NCBI RefSeq assembly: GCF_030247195.1
Contig: NC_080672.1
Coordinates: 401,901,037 to 401,965,036 of the forward strand
Length of the DNA stretch: 64,000 nt
Reading direction: 5' to 3'
Source of the DNA: Topomyia yanbarensis
Lineage: Eukaryota; Arthropoda; Insecta; Diptera; Culicidae
A program made the translations under genes and the position numbers. The first letter of the stretch is position 1. The number at the start of each line of letters is the position of its first letter. Of this stretch, positions 35,211-47,592 are shown one piece after another. The notes below the pieces were generated by a model that was not told the origin of the DNA, did not search any database, and was given only the letters and a program-made list of their open reading frames with translations.

Positions 35211-37904
35211 AAACATTCTGTATTACGAACATACCGAGATGCCTAGTGTTTTATTATAGGAGAAAAAAAACTAAAATACATATATAAAGCGTGTGGTCTG
35301 AATAACGTAACTTACGACTATTTAATAAGCAAACCATTTTGTTACATTCATGTACATATTACGAGTCAATTAACTTCCTAGCGATGAAACAATGCAATTT
35401 CTCGCTACACAAAAAAAAAACCGCCAGTTGCCTTCTGTCGATTGAAATTGCACCGCGAAACATCTAAACAAGACTCACTTTTTATCTACTGCACCCATCG
35501 CTAATCGTGGTTAGAAAACTGGTTTAAAAGTACGTTAACCTTTCGCTCACATTACTTTTGCACATTTCTTCGCCCTCTGCCGGAGCGCCTCGCTGCCCAC
35601 TTAGGTGTCCCTATCCCGCCCCTACCTCCCACTCGTTCGCGGTTAGCATGTTGCTGCATCTATGATGACTATGCTGCACTCTATGCTATCCGCTATACGT
35701 TATGCTATACTATTTCACTATTGCAGTTTTGCCGCACATAGCTCTAGGGATGGCCAATAGTGCGACGCACAAACCGACAGGAGGGACAGATCTGTCAACA
35801 TAATTGTGATCCTTATACACAGCATGCGACTTTTACTTTCCCGGCCACGACTTTTGCAGTCTTCGAGTAGGTTCATTCCGCTGAATCACCCTTTTAATCA
35901 CTACGCAGGGACAGTGATCGGACATTCGGTTTGTGCAGTTATCATGCGTGTCTTAAATATGTGCTCGTTGCGCTGTGAAATTAATTAAAGCATGTTTGTC
36001 CCCCGCCCACCGTGGGTAGCTGTCCCTTTCTCCACCGTCGATGCCAGCCGCTTACGGAGAGCGGAAGGGGGTTGGCGATTCGATGCTTAGCACGGTCGCC
36101 GATGTCCGACGTTGGCGATGCGGTCCTGCAGTATGTGCCCAGGTCGTTGACAAGAGAAATGATAGACAGCAAAGTCACTGTCACTTTCGGTTTCTGTCCG
36201 CGCGGACAGATCGAGCCGGGCAACTGGGTGTAATTACGCGAGTACTCGATCGAATCCGATATGGGTGCTGCACATCAGCGTTGAAAACTTGTATGTTGGG
36301 TTTTATCAACGCACTTATGGTGGTATGCTCTCTATTAGAGGGTAACGTGCTGCAGGAATTGGTTGTGTTGCTTAATATTATATACATAAGGTTCTATTTT
36401 CGTCTATCGTAGGTTTAGTTTTCAGGAAGAGATCTGATGAATATAAACTTCTATTCTAAATAATGGAACGTTTTGAATATAAAGTTTATTTTAGTAATAA
36501 TCATGAAATCATCAAACAGAGGTTAATGCTTCATGCGGGTATTGTCTTGGCAAATATCACGTAGTGGCAAGGATAAAAATAATACAATATTATATAACGT
36601 AGTGGAATTGATGAAAATCAAAAAAATAATTCGAATAGATAGAATTGAGTAAATGACTAAGATCAACTAACTTTCTGAACTGTGGTTCAATAATAGTAAA
36701 TCGTAATCTAGTAAGGTTCACAAAATAATAGTAAAATAATATTTATGAAAACATCCTCATGTAAATAAGATATTTTCTCATTTTTAAGATTTCCTTTTCA
36801 AGTTTATTCCCAAATAAAACTACACTAATAGTTGCACATTAAATTTAACATTTCATCGAATCCTCTCGAAACTGTCAGAAAACGAATTAGTTATTCTTTG
36901 CATAATTGCTTTTATTCCATTGCGTTTTCCAATCTAAATTCCCGCACTATTTTTCGTTTTTGCGGAGCATTTTAATCCGATTAATTGAATCAGGTCCATA
37001 GCCAGCATTTTGGTTCGAAAGGGGCGTAAAGTGCTTTGCATAAATGTATTACTTCTGATGTTTTTAATTGATACAGTCACTGGAAACTGAATGTAATTTT
37101 GAAATGTTCTTAATAAAAACTGCCAAATGCAAGGTATTCTACACTACATATTTACAAGGAATAGAAGATGTTTAATTGGAATGAATAAATAATATTATCC
37201 AAACAAACCGTCTCACGAAACTTTACACACAATTGCTAATCAAATCGTGTTCCACCTACATCAAGGTTATCTCCATGGGTAGACCTATATCAGAGTAAAA
37301 TCCAAGTTTACCGTTGCAAAGAATTTTCGAACAAAGAGAATGTCGAAATTCATCTCTAAATCTTCTGATCAGGCAAGCCATTTGTAGATGGGTAGAAACG
37401 ATTCTACTTCAATCTCCTTGATTAGGCGTTTTGTCACTGTTACTAGATCGGTGGCATCACTCAAAGTTTGCGTTTACTCAATAATATTTTTTCAATTTAA
37501 ATGATACTACATTAAAGGTAGGGAAAGTTATGAAAATTAGAGCCATAGTACTGAAGTGAGAGCAAGGATATGAAGTAAACAGATCAGAAAACTAGAAGTG
37601 ACAGGGTCATTAGAACATGTCGTTAAAACGTAAAAAAGAAAATGTGACTAACATAGTCGAAATAAAAAAGGAAAAAAGTTAAAGACTACCTTCGTAATAT
37701 TATCAGACAAGCGAGAAAAACTATTTATTTATCGATTCTTTAACAGATCCCATTTTTTATGATTTCAAAGAATTTCAACTACAAAGAAGCCTTATCAAAT
37801 AAAACTGAATGCAACATAACTCTCCAAGCTCTCGATCGAAGCATTTCGTTTTCTAGTGTCATGCATAAAGTGAATATTGTCAGTGAAGGTCAACCATTGT
37901 TTGA
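35211..37904. other. Unassigned stretch with a GC-richer core
   Basis: 35560-36300 is GC-richer and non-repetitive. Overlapping frames of 73-123 residues on both strands (35981-36412) share the same DNA and show no family motif. GTCCGCGCGGAC (36197-36208) is a perfect 12-bp palindrome. 36420-37900 is AT-rich and featureless. Confidence 0.4.
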
Positions 37905-39500
37905 GGCAGTCTTTGTTCGCCGGTGCCCAGGCTGGTGAAGTGAATACCAGAATAGCCGGACACGCCGCTATATAAGCTAAGTATTTTTTTTTTTCATTTC
38001 CCTTTCCCCCGATTGGTCTCTACTTCTTAGATCCCTTTCCCCTGAATATAAGTTTCATCTCTCGTTTACACCACGTGCTATCCTCGTGCCGAAATGGCCG
38101 AGAGCGAAGTAACATTGGATGGGAATGATATTCCCATGGATTTACCGGATAAACCCGAAATTACTCCCTCCCCTGATTCCCCCAGTCATCCTCGCATTAA
38201 AACATACCCACCCAGTTCAAATGGACCCTGGGTGGTCTATTTCCGGCTCATCACGAAGTCGCTTAATATTTTAGAGATCTCACGGGAGATGACTGCTAAC
38301 TACCCGGCTGTAGCTCAGATAACATGTTTTAGAGCTAATAAGATACGCATATTAGTGAATGACCTCGACCAGGCAAACCAGATTGCTCGCAGCGAGCGTT
38401 TTACAATTTAAGGCGTATGTACCTTGTATGGCAGTGGAGATCGATGGGGTCGTCGCCGAACCGGGTTTGAAGTGCGAAGACGTGTTGAAGTACGGAAACC
38501 AACTTTGAGTGAGAATAATAAGACAACTTATTCATTACACTAGTTTACAAATTTTGGGTTAATTGCATGAAGTTAAGAAAAAAGGTGTTTTCTAAGTCAA
38601 TTTTGGGTCGCTGAGCACGAAAATCATATCCATTTTCTTTTTCAAAGAACCGTTTTTGTGATTTTTTGAAAATGGTGTTTTTGAGCACTTTGTGCAGTTT
38701 TTGGTCAATATCTCAGGAACAAATCTTCCGATTAACACAAACGACTCACCATTTGAAAGGTATTGATGTGCCCATTCCAAAAATGTATAACCTGTTAGGA
38801 TAAAATATCAACAATTTAGGGTTAAGAGCAACCAAAGTCAAAAAAGTAGTGTTTGGTAAAATTACTAATTTTTAGTTAATTTGTCATAAAAAAAATAAAT
38901 CATCAAAAAAAATCTTTTAAAATCTTATGTGACAGACAAACTTCTCACGTGAATTTTAAACCTAAGATCACGAAAATCCGACAAAAATTGGTGATGTTAT
39001 TAAGCACCGAGTGAAAATTGCTCTGCTTTTCACATATCTCTTTTGGTCTTAAATAAGATTACACTAGTTTACAAGAAAAATGAAGTTACGAGAAAAAGTG
39101 TTTTCTAGATTAATTTTGGGTCGCTGAATACGAAAATAATACTCTATTTCTCTTTAAAAGAAGTTCAAGTTAAAAAACGTTTTTCTTTTGCTTCCGCTTT
39201 TTTTTGTTTTTGCTCTATTTTTTATTACAGAAAAATAATTTTTCATATTTTCAGAATCTAATGTGACAGATTTTAACAATTTTAAAGTAATCGCGATAAG
39301 CTAAAAAGAAAGGTGTTTCCTCAGTTAATTTTGGATCGCTGAATAGTCCTTTTTTTCAAAGAAACATTTTCAAGATTTCTTTGAAAAAGGGGCACTATTT
39401 TAGTTATTTGTCAATATTTTGTTCAAAAAGGATCCGATCGAAACAGTTCGAAAGGTATTGATGCGCCCTTTTCGAAAATGTATAATATGCGTGAATCAAA

Positions 39501-39737
39501 TCTCGACAAATATATTATTATGGCTTAAAAGACAACTGTCAAAATTCTTTTTGAAAGGAAATTTCAGACAAACTGTTACCCGCCAATCACAGATGTGTAT
39601 AGTAAACAAAAGAAAAAAGTTTTCTCTTGCATCAACTGCTATGAACTGCGTTTTGCCAGTAACGGTTTGTCCGGAATTGTCTTTCAAAGAGAATTTTGAC
39701 AGTTGGCTTTTAAGCTGTAATCGTATGTTTGTCGAGA
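39501..39737. mobile_element. Foldback MITE, copy 1
   Basis: The ends TCTCGACAAATATATTATTA and (reverse) CTCGACAAACATACGATTAC are inverted. The arms continue CTTAAAAG.CAACTGTCAAAATTC for about 70 bp. It matches 58525-58745 in inverse orientation. The 135- and 92-residue frames here follow from the palindrome. Confidence 0.75.
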
Positions 39738-40194
39738 AATGTACATTTATTATGATTACAATCGACCAAAGCAAAAAAAAGTCTAATGCTCGACCTTTTT
39801 TTTTAAAAAAAAATGCATGTTTCTAGTTATTTTTTTATAATAAATCAAGGACAGAAGAAAATTATTTTAGAATCAAATGAGATAAATAATGTTTTTGCAT
39901 AAATTTTTATCCAATGGTCACAAAAGTCGGATTAAAAATGTAGATGGTATGAAGCACTGAGTGAAAATTGTAACTTTTTATTTTTCGCACAATCATACTT
40001 TCGGCTGAAATAATCTTCTATACTTGATAGTTATTGTTTGTGTTGGGTACTGTCTTTTCGAGCTTGCATCCATCCATCCTGCGGCATTTGAATGGTTTGG
40101 ATATTTCATTGTACAACTAAGTGCTTTTTTTTTTTCAAATGCGGATATATCGCTGGAAAAGTTTTGTTTTCTCTGTGGTGAGTATATATTTTAC

Positions 40195-40395
40195 GATTTA
40201 AAGGAATTTTCGCCTTCTGCTTCAACAGGTTTCACAGCAGATTCTCAGTTCACAGATTATTACGTGGCTAGTGCTACGATCCCACTGAGACTCCTTCCCG
40301 ATAGGGATTCGAATATTTGAAGACTGGCTTATGAGCCCAGTGCTACACCCTCTAAACCGCCGCATCAGGGCAGGGTCCGCTAAAATCATAAAATT
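40195..40395 (-). mobile_element. tRNA-derived SINE relic (Feilai-like type)
   Basis: On the minus strand the order is GATGCGGCGGTTTAGAGG, then GTGTAGCACTGGGCTCATAA, then the B-box-like TATTCGAATCCC (near 40310), then GGGATCGTAGCACTAGCCA and GTTGAAGCAGAAGG. This tRNA-like head with a GTTGAA.CAGAAGG body is what I associate with culicine tRNA-derived SINEs. The A box is weak. It is likely truncated at the 3' end. The plus-strand frame across it (40024-40320) is a shadow. Confidence 0.55.
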
Positions 40396-41703
40396 TCCAT
40401 TTCGCTCAATGTGCCATAGCATCAACATTTTCCATCCGATGTTAATGATATTAGGCTTAAAATTAACGTAAACATATTATCTGTCATCTTAGATTCTAAA
40501 AGGACTGAAAAAAAATTATTTTTCGGTAAAAAAAATCTTTTAAAAATGAGTATCTTTTAAAAATGGTCAGAAATGCACTTTTTTTAAACTTTGGTCGCTT
40601 GCAGCACTAAAAAATTTACATATGATCGACACATATTATATGTTTTTGGAAAGGGCATCTCGGCACCTTTCAACTTGCATATTGACTATATTAATTGGAT
40701 GATTTTGAAAAACTACAAAAAGTGCTCAAAAACGAGTTTTTTGAGAAAATCACAAAATCGCTTCTTTGAAAAAAAAAAATGAATATTGTTTTCGAGTTCA
40801 GCGACCCAAAATTAGTCTAAAAAATACTTTTTCTTGGAGCTTCATTTTTCTTGTAAACGGACTCGCTTCGGGTGACTTTCTCCGGGTCTTCCGTCCCCAA
40901 CTATGTCCTTCTGGATAGGGTTCGTCTACCTGTTCGCCTGTTTGTACCGCGGGTAATGAACTGCAGCAATTGCAAGCAGCTGGGCCACACAGCCACCTAT
41001 TGTGGCAATAAGAAAAGGTTTCGACAAATGCGAGGGAGGGCATGAGGATGACGCTTGTGGTAGAGAAACTAAAAAGTGCATTTACTACGGGGCCTTTCGC
41101 ATGATCTTAAATCATGCCCCGCGTACAAACAGCGCGGGATAAAATTAAGTGCTCCCTTAAGGAACGCTTGAAGCGCTTTTATGCAGAAATTCTTAAGAAT
41201 GCTTCGCCATCTGTCCCTTCCGAAAATTCCTTTGCTCTTTTGGCTGGCGTTGAGCAAGAATCTGATGACCCACAAGATGGAACATCTTTGGTTAATCCAG
41301 GGGAATCCAGGAAGCGGAGAAATCTAGCCTCCCCTAGATTGCCTCGTAAGGGTGCCAAGGTGTCGTCCCCTCAGAGTGCGCCAACTACAATCAATAAATC
41401 CAACGGAAGTGCTGCATTAAAGCCGAAGCAATTTGCTCCAGGACGTGGAAATTTTAATTCTAACAAGAAGTACCCACCACTTCCAGGGACACCAAAAACC
41501 TCAATTGTCCCGTTTTTTCAAACAGATACTCAGTCCAGTAACGGACTAATGAAATTTTCTGACATTGTGGGCTTAATTTTCACAGCTTTCAATGTTACTG
41601 ATCCTCTTAAAAGCCTTCTGATACATTTTCTCCCTATGGTGCAAACATTTTTTGAAACAATTGACTGCTAAATTGCTCCTCCTTGCAGCGATCGTATCCT
41701 TCG

Positions 41704-44700
41704 ATGGCTAAGTCATCAAACGAGGTCACTGATTCGATCACTGTCCTACAGTGGAATTTTCGGAAGTATCCTCCCGAAAATTGATTCCTTCAAATTTTTA
41801 CTAAACAGTTTAAAATGTGATGTTTTCGCATTATGTGAAACTTGGTTAACTTCCGATATAAATCTCAACTTCCACAACTTTAATATAATTCATCTGGATC
41901 GAGAAAACCCTTATTGAGGAGTACTTTTGGGGATTAAAAAGTGCTATTTTTTCCCTTCGACACCAGGCATTGAAATTGTCGCTTGTCAAAATGTAATCAA
42001 AGGTAAAGACCTTTGCATTGCTTCCATCAGCATTCCTCCTAGAGCCTCGGTTGGACACCGATCGCTTTGTAATATCACGGAATCATTACCGGCACCGCGG
42101 CTAGTTCTGGGAGACATTAACTCGCACGGTACGGTATGAGGCTGTCTTCATGATGATAATAGATCAACATTAATCGAAGATCTTTGCGACAATTTCAACA
42201 TGACACTCTTAAACACGGTAGAAATGACGCGGGTTCCTACACCACCAGCACGCGTTGGATTTATCGCTATACTCGACATCGCTACAATTAGATTGCATGT
42301 AGAAGGTGATCCGTGATCCCCACGGTAGTGATCATTTGCCTATCGTAATTTCAATTGCTAACGGTTCAAGACCATCAGAAACAATAAATGTCTCGTATGA
42401 CCTCACACGGAACATTGATTGGAAGAGTTACGTGACCATGATATTCGTTAAAATCGAATCCACTCAAAAGCTTCCTCCGGAGGAAGAGGACAGGATTTGG
42501 TTGGCTTGATTCTCGACAGCGCGAATCAAGCTCAGACTAAACCAGTACCCAGCGCGAATACCCATGGACGGTCTCCCACTCTGTGGTGGGATAAAGAGTG
42601 CTTAGAGCTGTACGCGGAGAAATCCACTGCATATAAGGCCTTCCGGGAAGAAGGGTTACCCGCTAGCTATCAACAGTACGCATCGTTAGAAAGGCGAATG
42701 AAGAGTCTAATAAAAGCCAAAAAACGCAGTTATTGGCGCCGGTTCGTCGACGGGTTAACGAGAGAAACAGCGATGAGCACTCTTTGGGGTACGGCTCGAC
42801 GTATGCGTAACCGAAACAGTACCAACGAGAACGTGGAATATTCAAACCGTTGGATATTCTCTTTCGCCAAGAAGATCTGTCCGGACTCTGTCCTCACTTG
42901 CTCTCTTGTTATGCAACAATAACGCCCCTGGGTTAGACAGAATCAAATTCAACTTGCTGAAGAATCTGCCTGACACTGCAAAAAACCGCTTGTTGAATTC
43001 ATTTAACAAGTTTCTTGAGGGTAACATTGTCCCTCATGACTGGAGGCAAGTGAAGGTCATCGTCATCCAAAAACCAGGAAAACCAGCCTCCGACCACAAC
43101 TCGTATCGACCGATTGCAATGCTGTCTTGTATTCGGAAGTTGTTCGAGAAAATTATCTTGTTTCGCCTCGATAATTGGGTTGAAGAAAATGGCTTACTGT
43201 CAGATACACAATTTGGCTTCCGCAAAGGCAAAGGGATGAACGATTGCCTTGCGTTGCTTTCTACAGAAATCCAAATGGCCTATGCGAACAAAGAGCAGAT
43301 GGCGGCAGTCTTCTTGGATATTAAGGGGGTTTTTGACTCAGTTTCTATCAACATTCTGTTAGAGAAGCTACACCAGCATGGTCTTTCACCAATTTTAAAT
43401 AACTTTTTGCCAAACCTGTTGTTTGAAAAGCACATGCACTTTTCGCATGGCGATTTAACAACACCGCGTTTTAGCTACATGGGTCTTCCCCAGGGCTCAT
43501 GTCTAAGTCCCCTGCTCTACAATTTTTACGTGAATGACATTGACGATTGTCTTGCCAATTCATGCACGCTAATGCAACTTGCAGACGACGGAGTGGTCTC
43601 TGTTACAGGGCCCAAAGCTGCCGATTTGTAAGGACCATTACAAGATACTTTGGACAATTTGTCTGCTTGGGCTCTTCAGCTGGGTATTGAGTTCTCCACG
43701 GAGAAAACTGAGTCGGTTGTTTTTTTCTAGGAAGCGTGAGCCGGCGCAACTCCAGCTTTTATTAATGGGTGCAACGATCAACCAGGTTTTCACATTTAAA
43801 TATCTCGGGGTCTGGTTCGACTCTAAAGGTACCTGGGGATGTCACATTAGGTATCTGAAACAGAAATGCCAACAAAGGATCAATTTTCTCCGAACAATAA
43901 CTGGAACATGGTGGGGTGCTCACCCAGGAGACCTGATCAGGTTGTACCAAACAACGATATTGTCTGTGATGGAGTGCGGGTGTTTCTGTTTCTGTTGTTC
44001 TACACTGACGGATCAAATCTCGATGGGTCCGCAGGCCTCGGTATCTTCAACAATACTATCACCGCTTCATTCAAGCTCAATGATCCCGCTTCAGTTTACG
44101 TCGTAGAGATAGCTGCAATTCAGGACACCCTTGGGATCATCGACACTCTGCCCACAGATCACTACTTCATCATTTCGGACAGCCTCAGCTCTATCGAGGC
44201 TCTTCGTTCGAAGAAGCCCAAAAAGCAATTCCCATATTTTCTGAGGAAGATACGGGAGTCCTTGTGTACGTTATCTGAAAAATCTTATCAGATTACCTTT
44301 GTTTGGGTCCCCTCTCATTACTCTATCCCGGGCAATGAAAAGGCCGACTCATTAGCAAAGGTGGGCGCATTAAATGGTGATATATACGAAAGACCAATCT
44401 GCTTCAACGATTTTTTTAGTATTTGTCTTCAGAGGACACTCAACAGTTGGCAAACCTCGTGGAGCAATGGTGAACTTGGACGATGGCCACATTCCATTAT
44501 CCCAAAGGTATCAACGAAGCCTTGGTTCAGGGGGATGGATGTGTGTCGGGATTTTATTCGTGTAATGTCCCGACTATACGAATCACTACACGTTGGATAC
44601 GCATTTGCGGCGTATTGGGCTAGCGGAAAGTAGTTTATGCGCTTGTGACGAGGGCTATCACGACATCGAGCACGTTGTCTTGGTATGCACCGGGTATTTG

Positions 44701-44844
44701 GACGCCAGGTCTCAGTTAAAGGATTCCCTTCGGGCCTGAGGTAGACCACCCAATGTCGCAGTCCGAGATATGCTGGCAAATCGCGATGTCCCCTATATGT
44801 CCCTTATGTATACTTTCATAAAAACGATAATTATCCCAATTTAG
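41704..44844 (+). pseudogene. I-like element ORF2 (endonuclease, reverse transcriptase, RNase H)
   Basis: The ATG at 41704 gives MAKSSNEVTDSITVLQWNFR, the usual endonuclease opening. A shift follows at once (about 41760), then CDVFALCETW, GDINSHGTV and GSDHLPI mark the endonuclease to about 42350. RT lies in 42906-43631: NAPGLDRIKFNLLKN, SYRPIAMLS, QFGFRKGKG, motif A FLDIKGVFDS, GLPQGSCLSPLLYNF and catalytic LADD. RNase H (about 43998-44400) keeps its acidic set: YTDGS, VVEIAAI, ISDS, NEKADSLAK. A Cys/His tail LCACDEGYHDIEHVVLVC follows near 44640. At least four shifts or stops disable it. Confidence 0.85.
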
Positions 44845-44930
44845 CCCCTCTCTTTTATTTCTCGTTTTTAGAAATTTCCTCCTGCCTTGTGGAACCGATC
44901 AGTTCCAGAGTGCCACTATGTAACCACCGT

Positions 44931-45800
44931 CGCACAGTGGCTGGAGGCTGGCCAAGACCTCAAAAATTTATATTTGAAATATTGATATTTTATATTTTTC
45001 CTTAATTTCTCATGTATTGAATGACGTATATTCAAAATTTTATGATCATTGGATAAGAACACGATTTTTAACATGAGTTTAAAGGTAGCAAAGTCCGGAC
45101 TTTTTAATGATTTTCATTTCCGAAACCACCATTGATCTGTTCACTTCAAATGCATATTGCTCTTTTGATTTTGGTCCGATTTTAGCAAAACTTATTTCAT
45201 TGTGTAGAGGAACGAAAGAACTTGGATAGTGAATAAAATACATTTGGTAAATTTGCTTGGAACTATGACTTTTTCGTTTAAATATTTTTGAGGTGGCCAG
45301 ATCAAAAATACTTTCTTCACTAATATATTCTGTACAAATTTCGGAATCATTTCGGAACGGTCACATAGTATACATTCTATGGGAAATAACCTCTACTTTT
45401 CGAATATCATGGTTTCGTTCTGCGCCTAGGTGCGCAAAAAAGTTTAAGGAGATTTTGAAGCTTTCTTGCTGATATGGAGGCACATGGTGTTTTGTCTAAA
45501 ATATTTAGACAATCTACAGTAAACCAACGCGTTATACAATGGATTTAAAGTAATGATCTTCATTTTTTATGGTATTGCTGACATTGGTGAACAGTAACGG
45601 AAAATCTATCATGAAAACGGGATCATAGTTATAAGAAAGGTTCAATGACACTGTATGGAAAAATGCATTTAATATTTTACGACTTTTGACATCAAAAATG
45701 AGCTCAGCACCTCAAAATTAGCTTAAATTGAGATTTTCAGCCAAATTAGGTAACATTCGAGGTTTTGTCCGACTTTTGTTTGAAGACCTGCCACTGTGCG
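44931..45800 (+). mobile_element. CGCACAGTG-ended inverted-repeat element, copy 2 (in I-like 3' region)
   Basis: CGCACAGTGGCTGGAGGCTG opens it and GCCACTGTGCG closes it. It aligns closely with 51050-51911 in the same orientation and with 16240-17150 in reverse. It lies just past ORF2 of the I-like element, so it inserted after that element. No clear target duplication was found. Confidence 0.85.
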
Positions 45801-46050
45801 TCGCCCTTACCAAGGAAGGATTCCCCGCGGGTCCGAAGTATACCATCCGCCAATCCGACCTACCAGACTGAGACGCTAATTTGTTTCGCTGATCTCCCGT
45901 TTGCCCGAAAGTTGCATGTTTTGCTCTTCTCTTCCGGTCACCATCTACGCCTTCTCTCCCCTGTCCTTAATACAACTGCTTCTACACCGATTTTGAAAAT
46001 AAGCCCCCATCTGAATATAGCATAAGTCTCCGATAAAAAATCAAATTTGT

Positions 46051-46385
46051 ATTCCGTATTCCTAGTTTTAAGATAGCAGTAATGTTTACTCTTTGTTAAA
46101 ACTATTGTCCCCCATCTTGTAAATGGAATAGTATCCCTAGTTTTAAGACATCTGTGAAATTTCTCATAAATATTTATTCCCCCTTTTGTGTACCAAACTA
46201 TATTGTTAATTTTAAGATAACTGTAAAATATTTCGTAAAAAACTATTACTCCCTTTCTTGTATATCAAACTGAATTCCTCGTTTTAAAATTTTTCATAAA
46301 AAAATCTTTTGCTTCCTCTCTTGTATATAGAATCTTATTTCTAGTCTTAAGATAGCTGTAAAATTTTTCTTTTACAAAAAAAAAT
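46051..46385 (+). repeat. 3' UTR tandem units of the I-like element (~72 bp, about five)
   Basis: Units begin CCTAGTTTTAAGATAGCTGT-like (46054, 46127, 46197, 46269, 46338) and contain TTTCATAAAAA and a CTTGTATAT segment. Units differ by small gaps. The array is followed by GGCACCGCCAAGCTAACGCA and an A-rich tail, consistent with the element's 3' end. Confidence 0.8.
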
Positions 46386-46500
46386 CAATGTTGTAACCTC
46401 CGGGTTTTAATGTATCCAAAATGTAAAAACAAAAGAATTTGGCACCGCCAAGCTAACGCATTTGTGCCTATCAAATAAACGGAATGAATAAAAAATAAAA

Positions 46501-47588
46501 GAAAACTGAATTAAAAAAAACAATAGTTCGATATAATTTATCTTTAACAAAACCCGCACTGGAACAAAGACGACATTAAACCCCTGAAATTGTTAAGCCT
46601 GACTTATAGTATTTGCCTTGATAGTACCTGTAAACTTTCTTTCTCAGATTCTATAGAACTCGCAATAACGTAATTTCCCGCTTGGTAAATGCAAATTCGA
46701 TTGGGTTTCAATTATTGCTTTGTTCCATTCCGGATTACGACCGACGCCAAAGGCGCTCCCCGATCACCTTCTGCGCCTCGCTGCACCAATAGTGGAAATT
46801 GAAAGTTTCCTCCATCGCACGGGTTCGGAAAATTGATAAAAAAAATTATTGCAATACTTCTGTTACACTTTCCTTGTGGTTGTACCCCGCGCGTTGATGC
46901 CACAGCCACCTCGTTCCCTTCACTTCACCTGCTTTCCATGCATTGACTGTGTGTCAGAGGGGTAATAATTGCAAAACGGTGAAAATCGTGATTGTGCCTG
47001 CCAGGTGAGCGGTGAGATTTGCATTCGTGACGCTGGCTGCCACATGCACTGCCGTGGGGAGTGTAAATTTTTCCGCTGCACTTTCCGGCGTTGGGATGCC
47101 TTGCATGTCAGTCCTCGGTGCATTGAACTTGACAGCAGTGCAGCAGCGTGCTGGGCTGCAAAAAAGGTACCAACCAGGGAGAGGCTCGGGTGCGGGGATT
47201 CAATTGCATCGTGGGTTCCAAACTGCGCTCGAGGTGTGAAAGTTGGCAACATTGAGATGTTAGTTGCATGTCATTAGCACTCCTTGGAACGAGGTTAGCC
47301 GTCAGGTTTGGATAACGGCGGAGCCTTCGGTGTTGGAATGTTGACCATGGATCGATTGGTGGCTTCCAATGAGTAGTTATTGTTAACAAAGAAGTTGAAA
47401 TAATTTTTGAATGTCTCAATTCCAAAAATCGATAGTAGCGAAATCAATTTCAAATGGAAACCAACAATACCAGCGGGGCAATATTCTAGCCAAGCAAAGT
47501 GTTACATTCACAAAGTATCCAGACTTTTGTAGTTGTGTTTCTTTCTGTCAGGAATTCGGTAATTATCGTTAATTGATATGAATGCAAT
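46501..47588. other. Single-copy stretch with a GC-richer core
   Basis: 46700-47290 is GC-richer and non-repetitive. A plus-strand 102-residue frame (46969-47277) is Cys-rich and overlaps minus-strand frames of 105-110 residues. None carries a family motif. CCAG|GTGAGCG near 46998 resembles a plus-strand splice donor, unsupported otherwise. Confidence 0.35.
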
Positions 47589-47592
47589 TTAA

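Larger units (their letters stand above)
38537..40857. mobile_element. Inverted-repeat element inserted in ORF1, ~2.3 kb
   Basis: The left end (ACTAGTTTACAA..ATGAAGTT, then TTTTGGGTCGCTGA, then TTTTTGTGATTTT) recurs as the reverse complement at the right end up to TTGTAAAC (40850-40857), giving long imperfect arms. A third, direct copy of the end begins near 39062, and a partial one lies near 39300. ORF1 homology stops at the left edge and resumes at the right edge, which supports the limits. It contains the foldback MITE at 39501 and the SINE at 40195. No transposase was found. Confidence 0.7.
38094..41671 (+). pseudogene. I-like element ORF1 (gag-like), split by an insertion
   Basis: The ATG at 38094 opens MAESEVTLDGNDIPMDLPDK and a conserved RNA-binding-type block (KSLNILEISREMTANYPAVA) up to a stop at 38409. 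Homologous sequence continues out of frame to 38536. After the inserted element, the text resumes at about 40857 with TDSLRVTFSGSSVPNYVLL and the CCHC knuckle CSNCKQLGHTATYC (CX2CX4HX4C, near 40960-41003). It runs through a frame shift at about 41030 into the frame ending at 41671. Known role: it coats element RNA in ribonucleoprotein particles. It is not functional here. Confidence 0.75.
37905..46500 (+). mobile_element. I-like non-LTR retrotransposon, decayed, with two DNA-element insertions
   Basis: From a 5' UTR starting near CAGTCTTTGTTCGCCGGTG to an A-rich tail near 46500, the element shows a gag-like ORF1 with zinc knuckle, then ORF2 with endonuclease, reverse transcriptase and RNase H. 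The RNase H plus this ORF1 type favours the I clade. Both ORFs carry frame shifts and stops, so it is immobile. It is interrupted at 38537-40857 and 44931-45800, leaving about 5.4 kb of its own. No target-site duplication was fixed. Confidence 0.8.

Noticed and set aside
39419..39826. 135-residue frame with a mirror frame on the other strand
   Set aside because: It spans the foldback MITE; open frames on both strands follow from the palindrome.
40024..40320. FCFLCGEY-containing plus-strand frame resembling a zinc-finger-like domain
   Set aside because: The DNA is a minus-strand tRNA-derived SINE, and the Cys pair is coincidental.
46969..47277. Cys-rich 102-residue plus-strand frame (possible secreted peptide)
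   Set aside because: No signal peptide or regular Cys spacing, and overlapping minus-strand frames are equally long.
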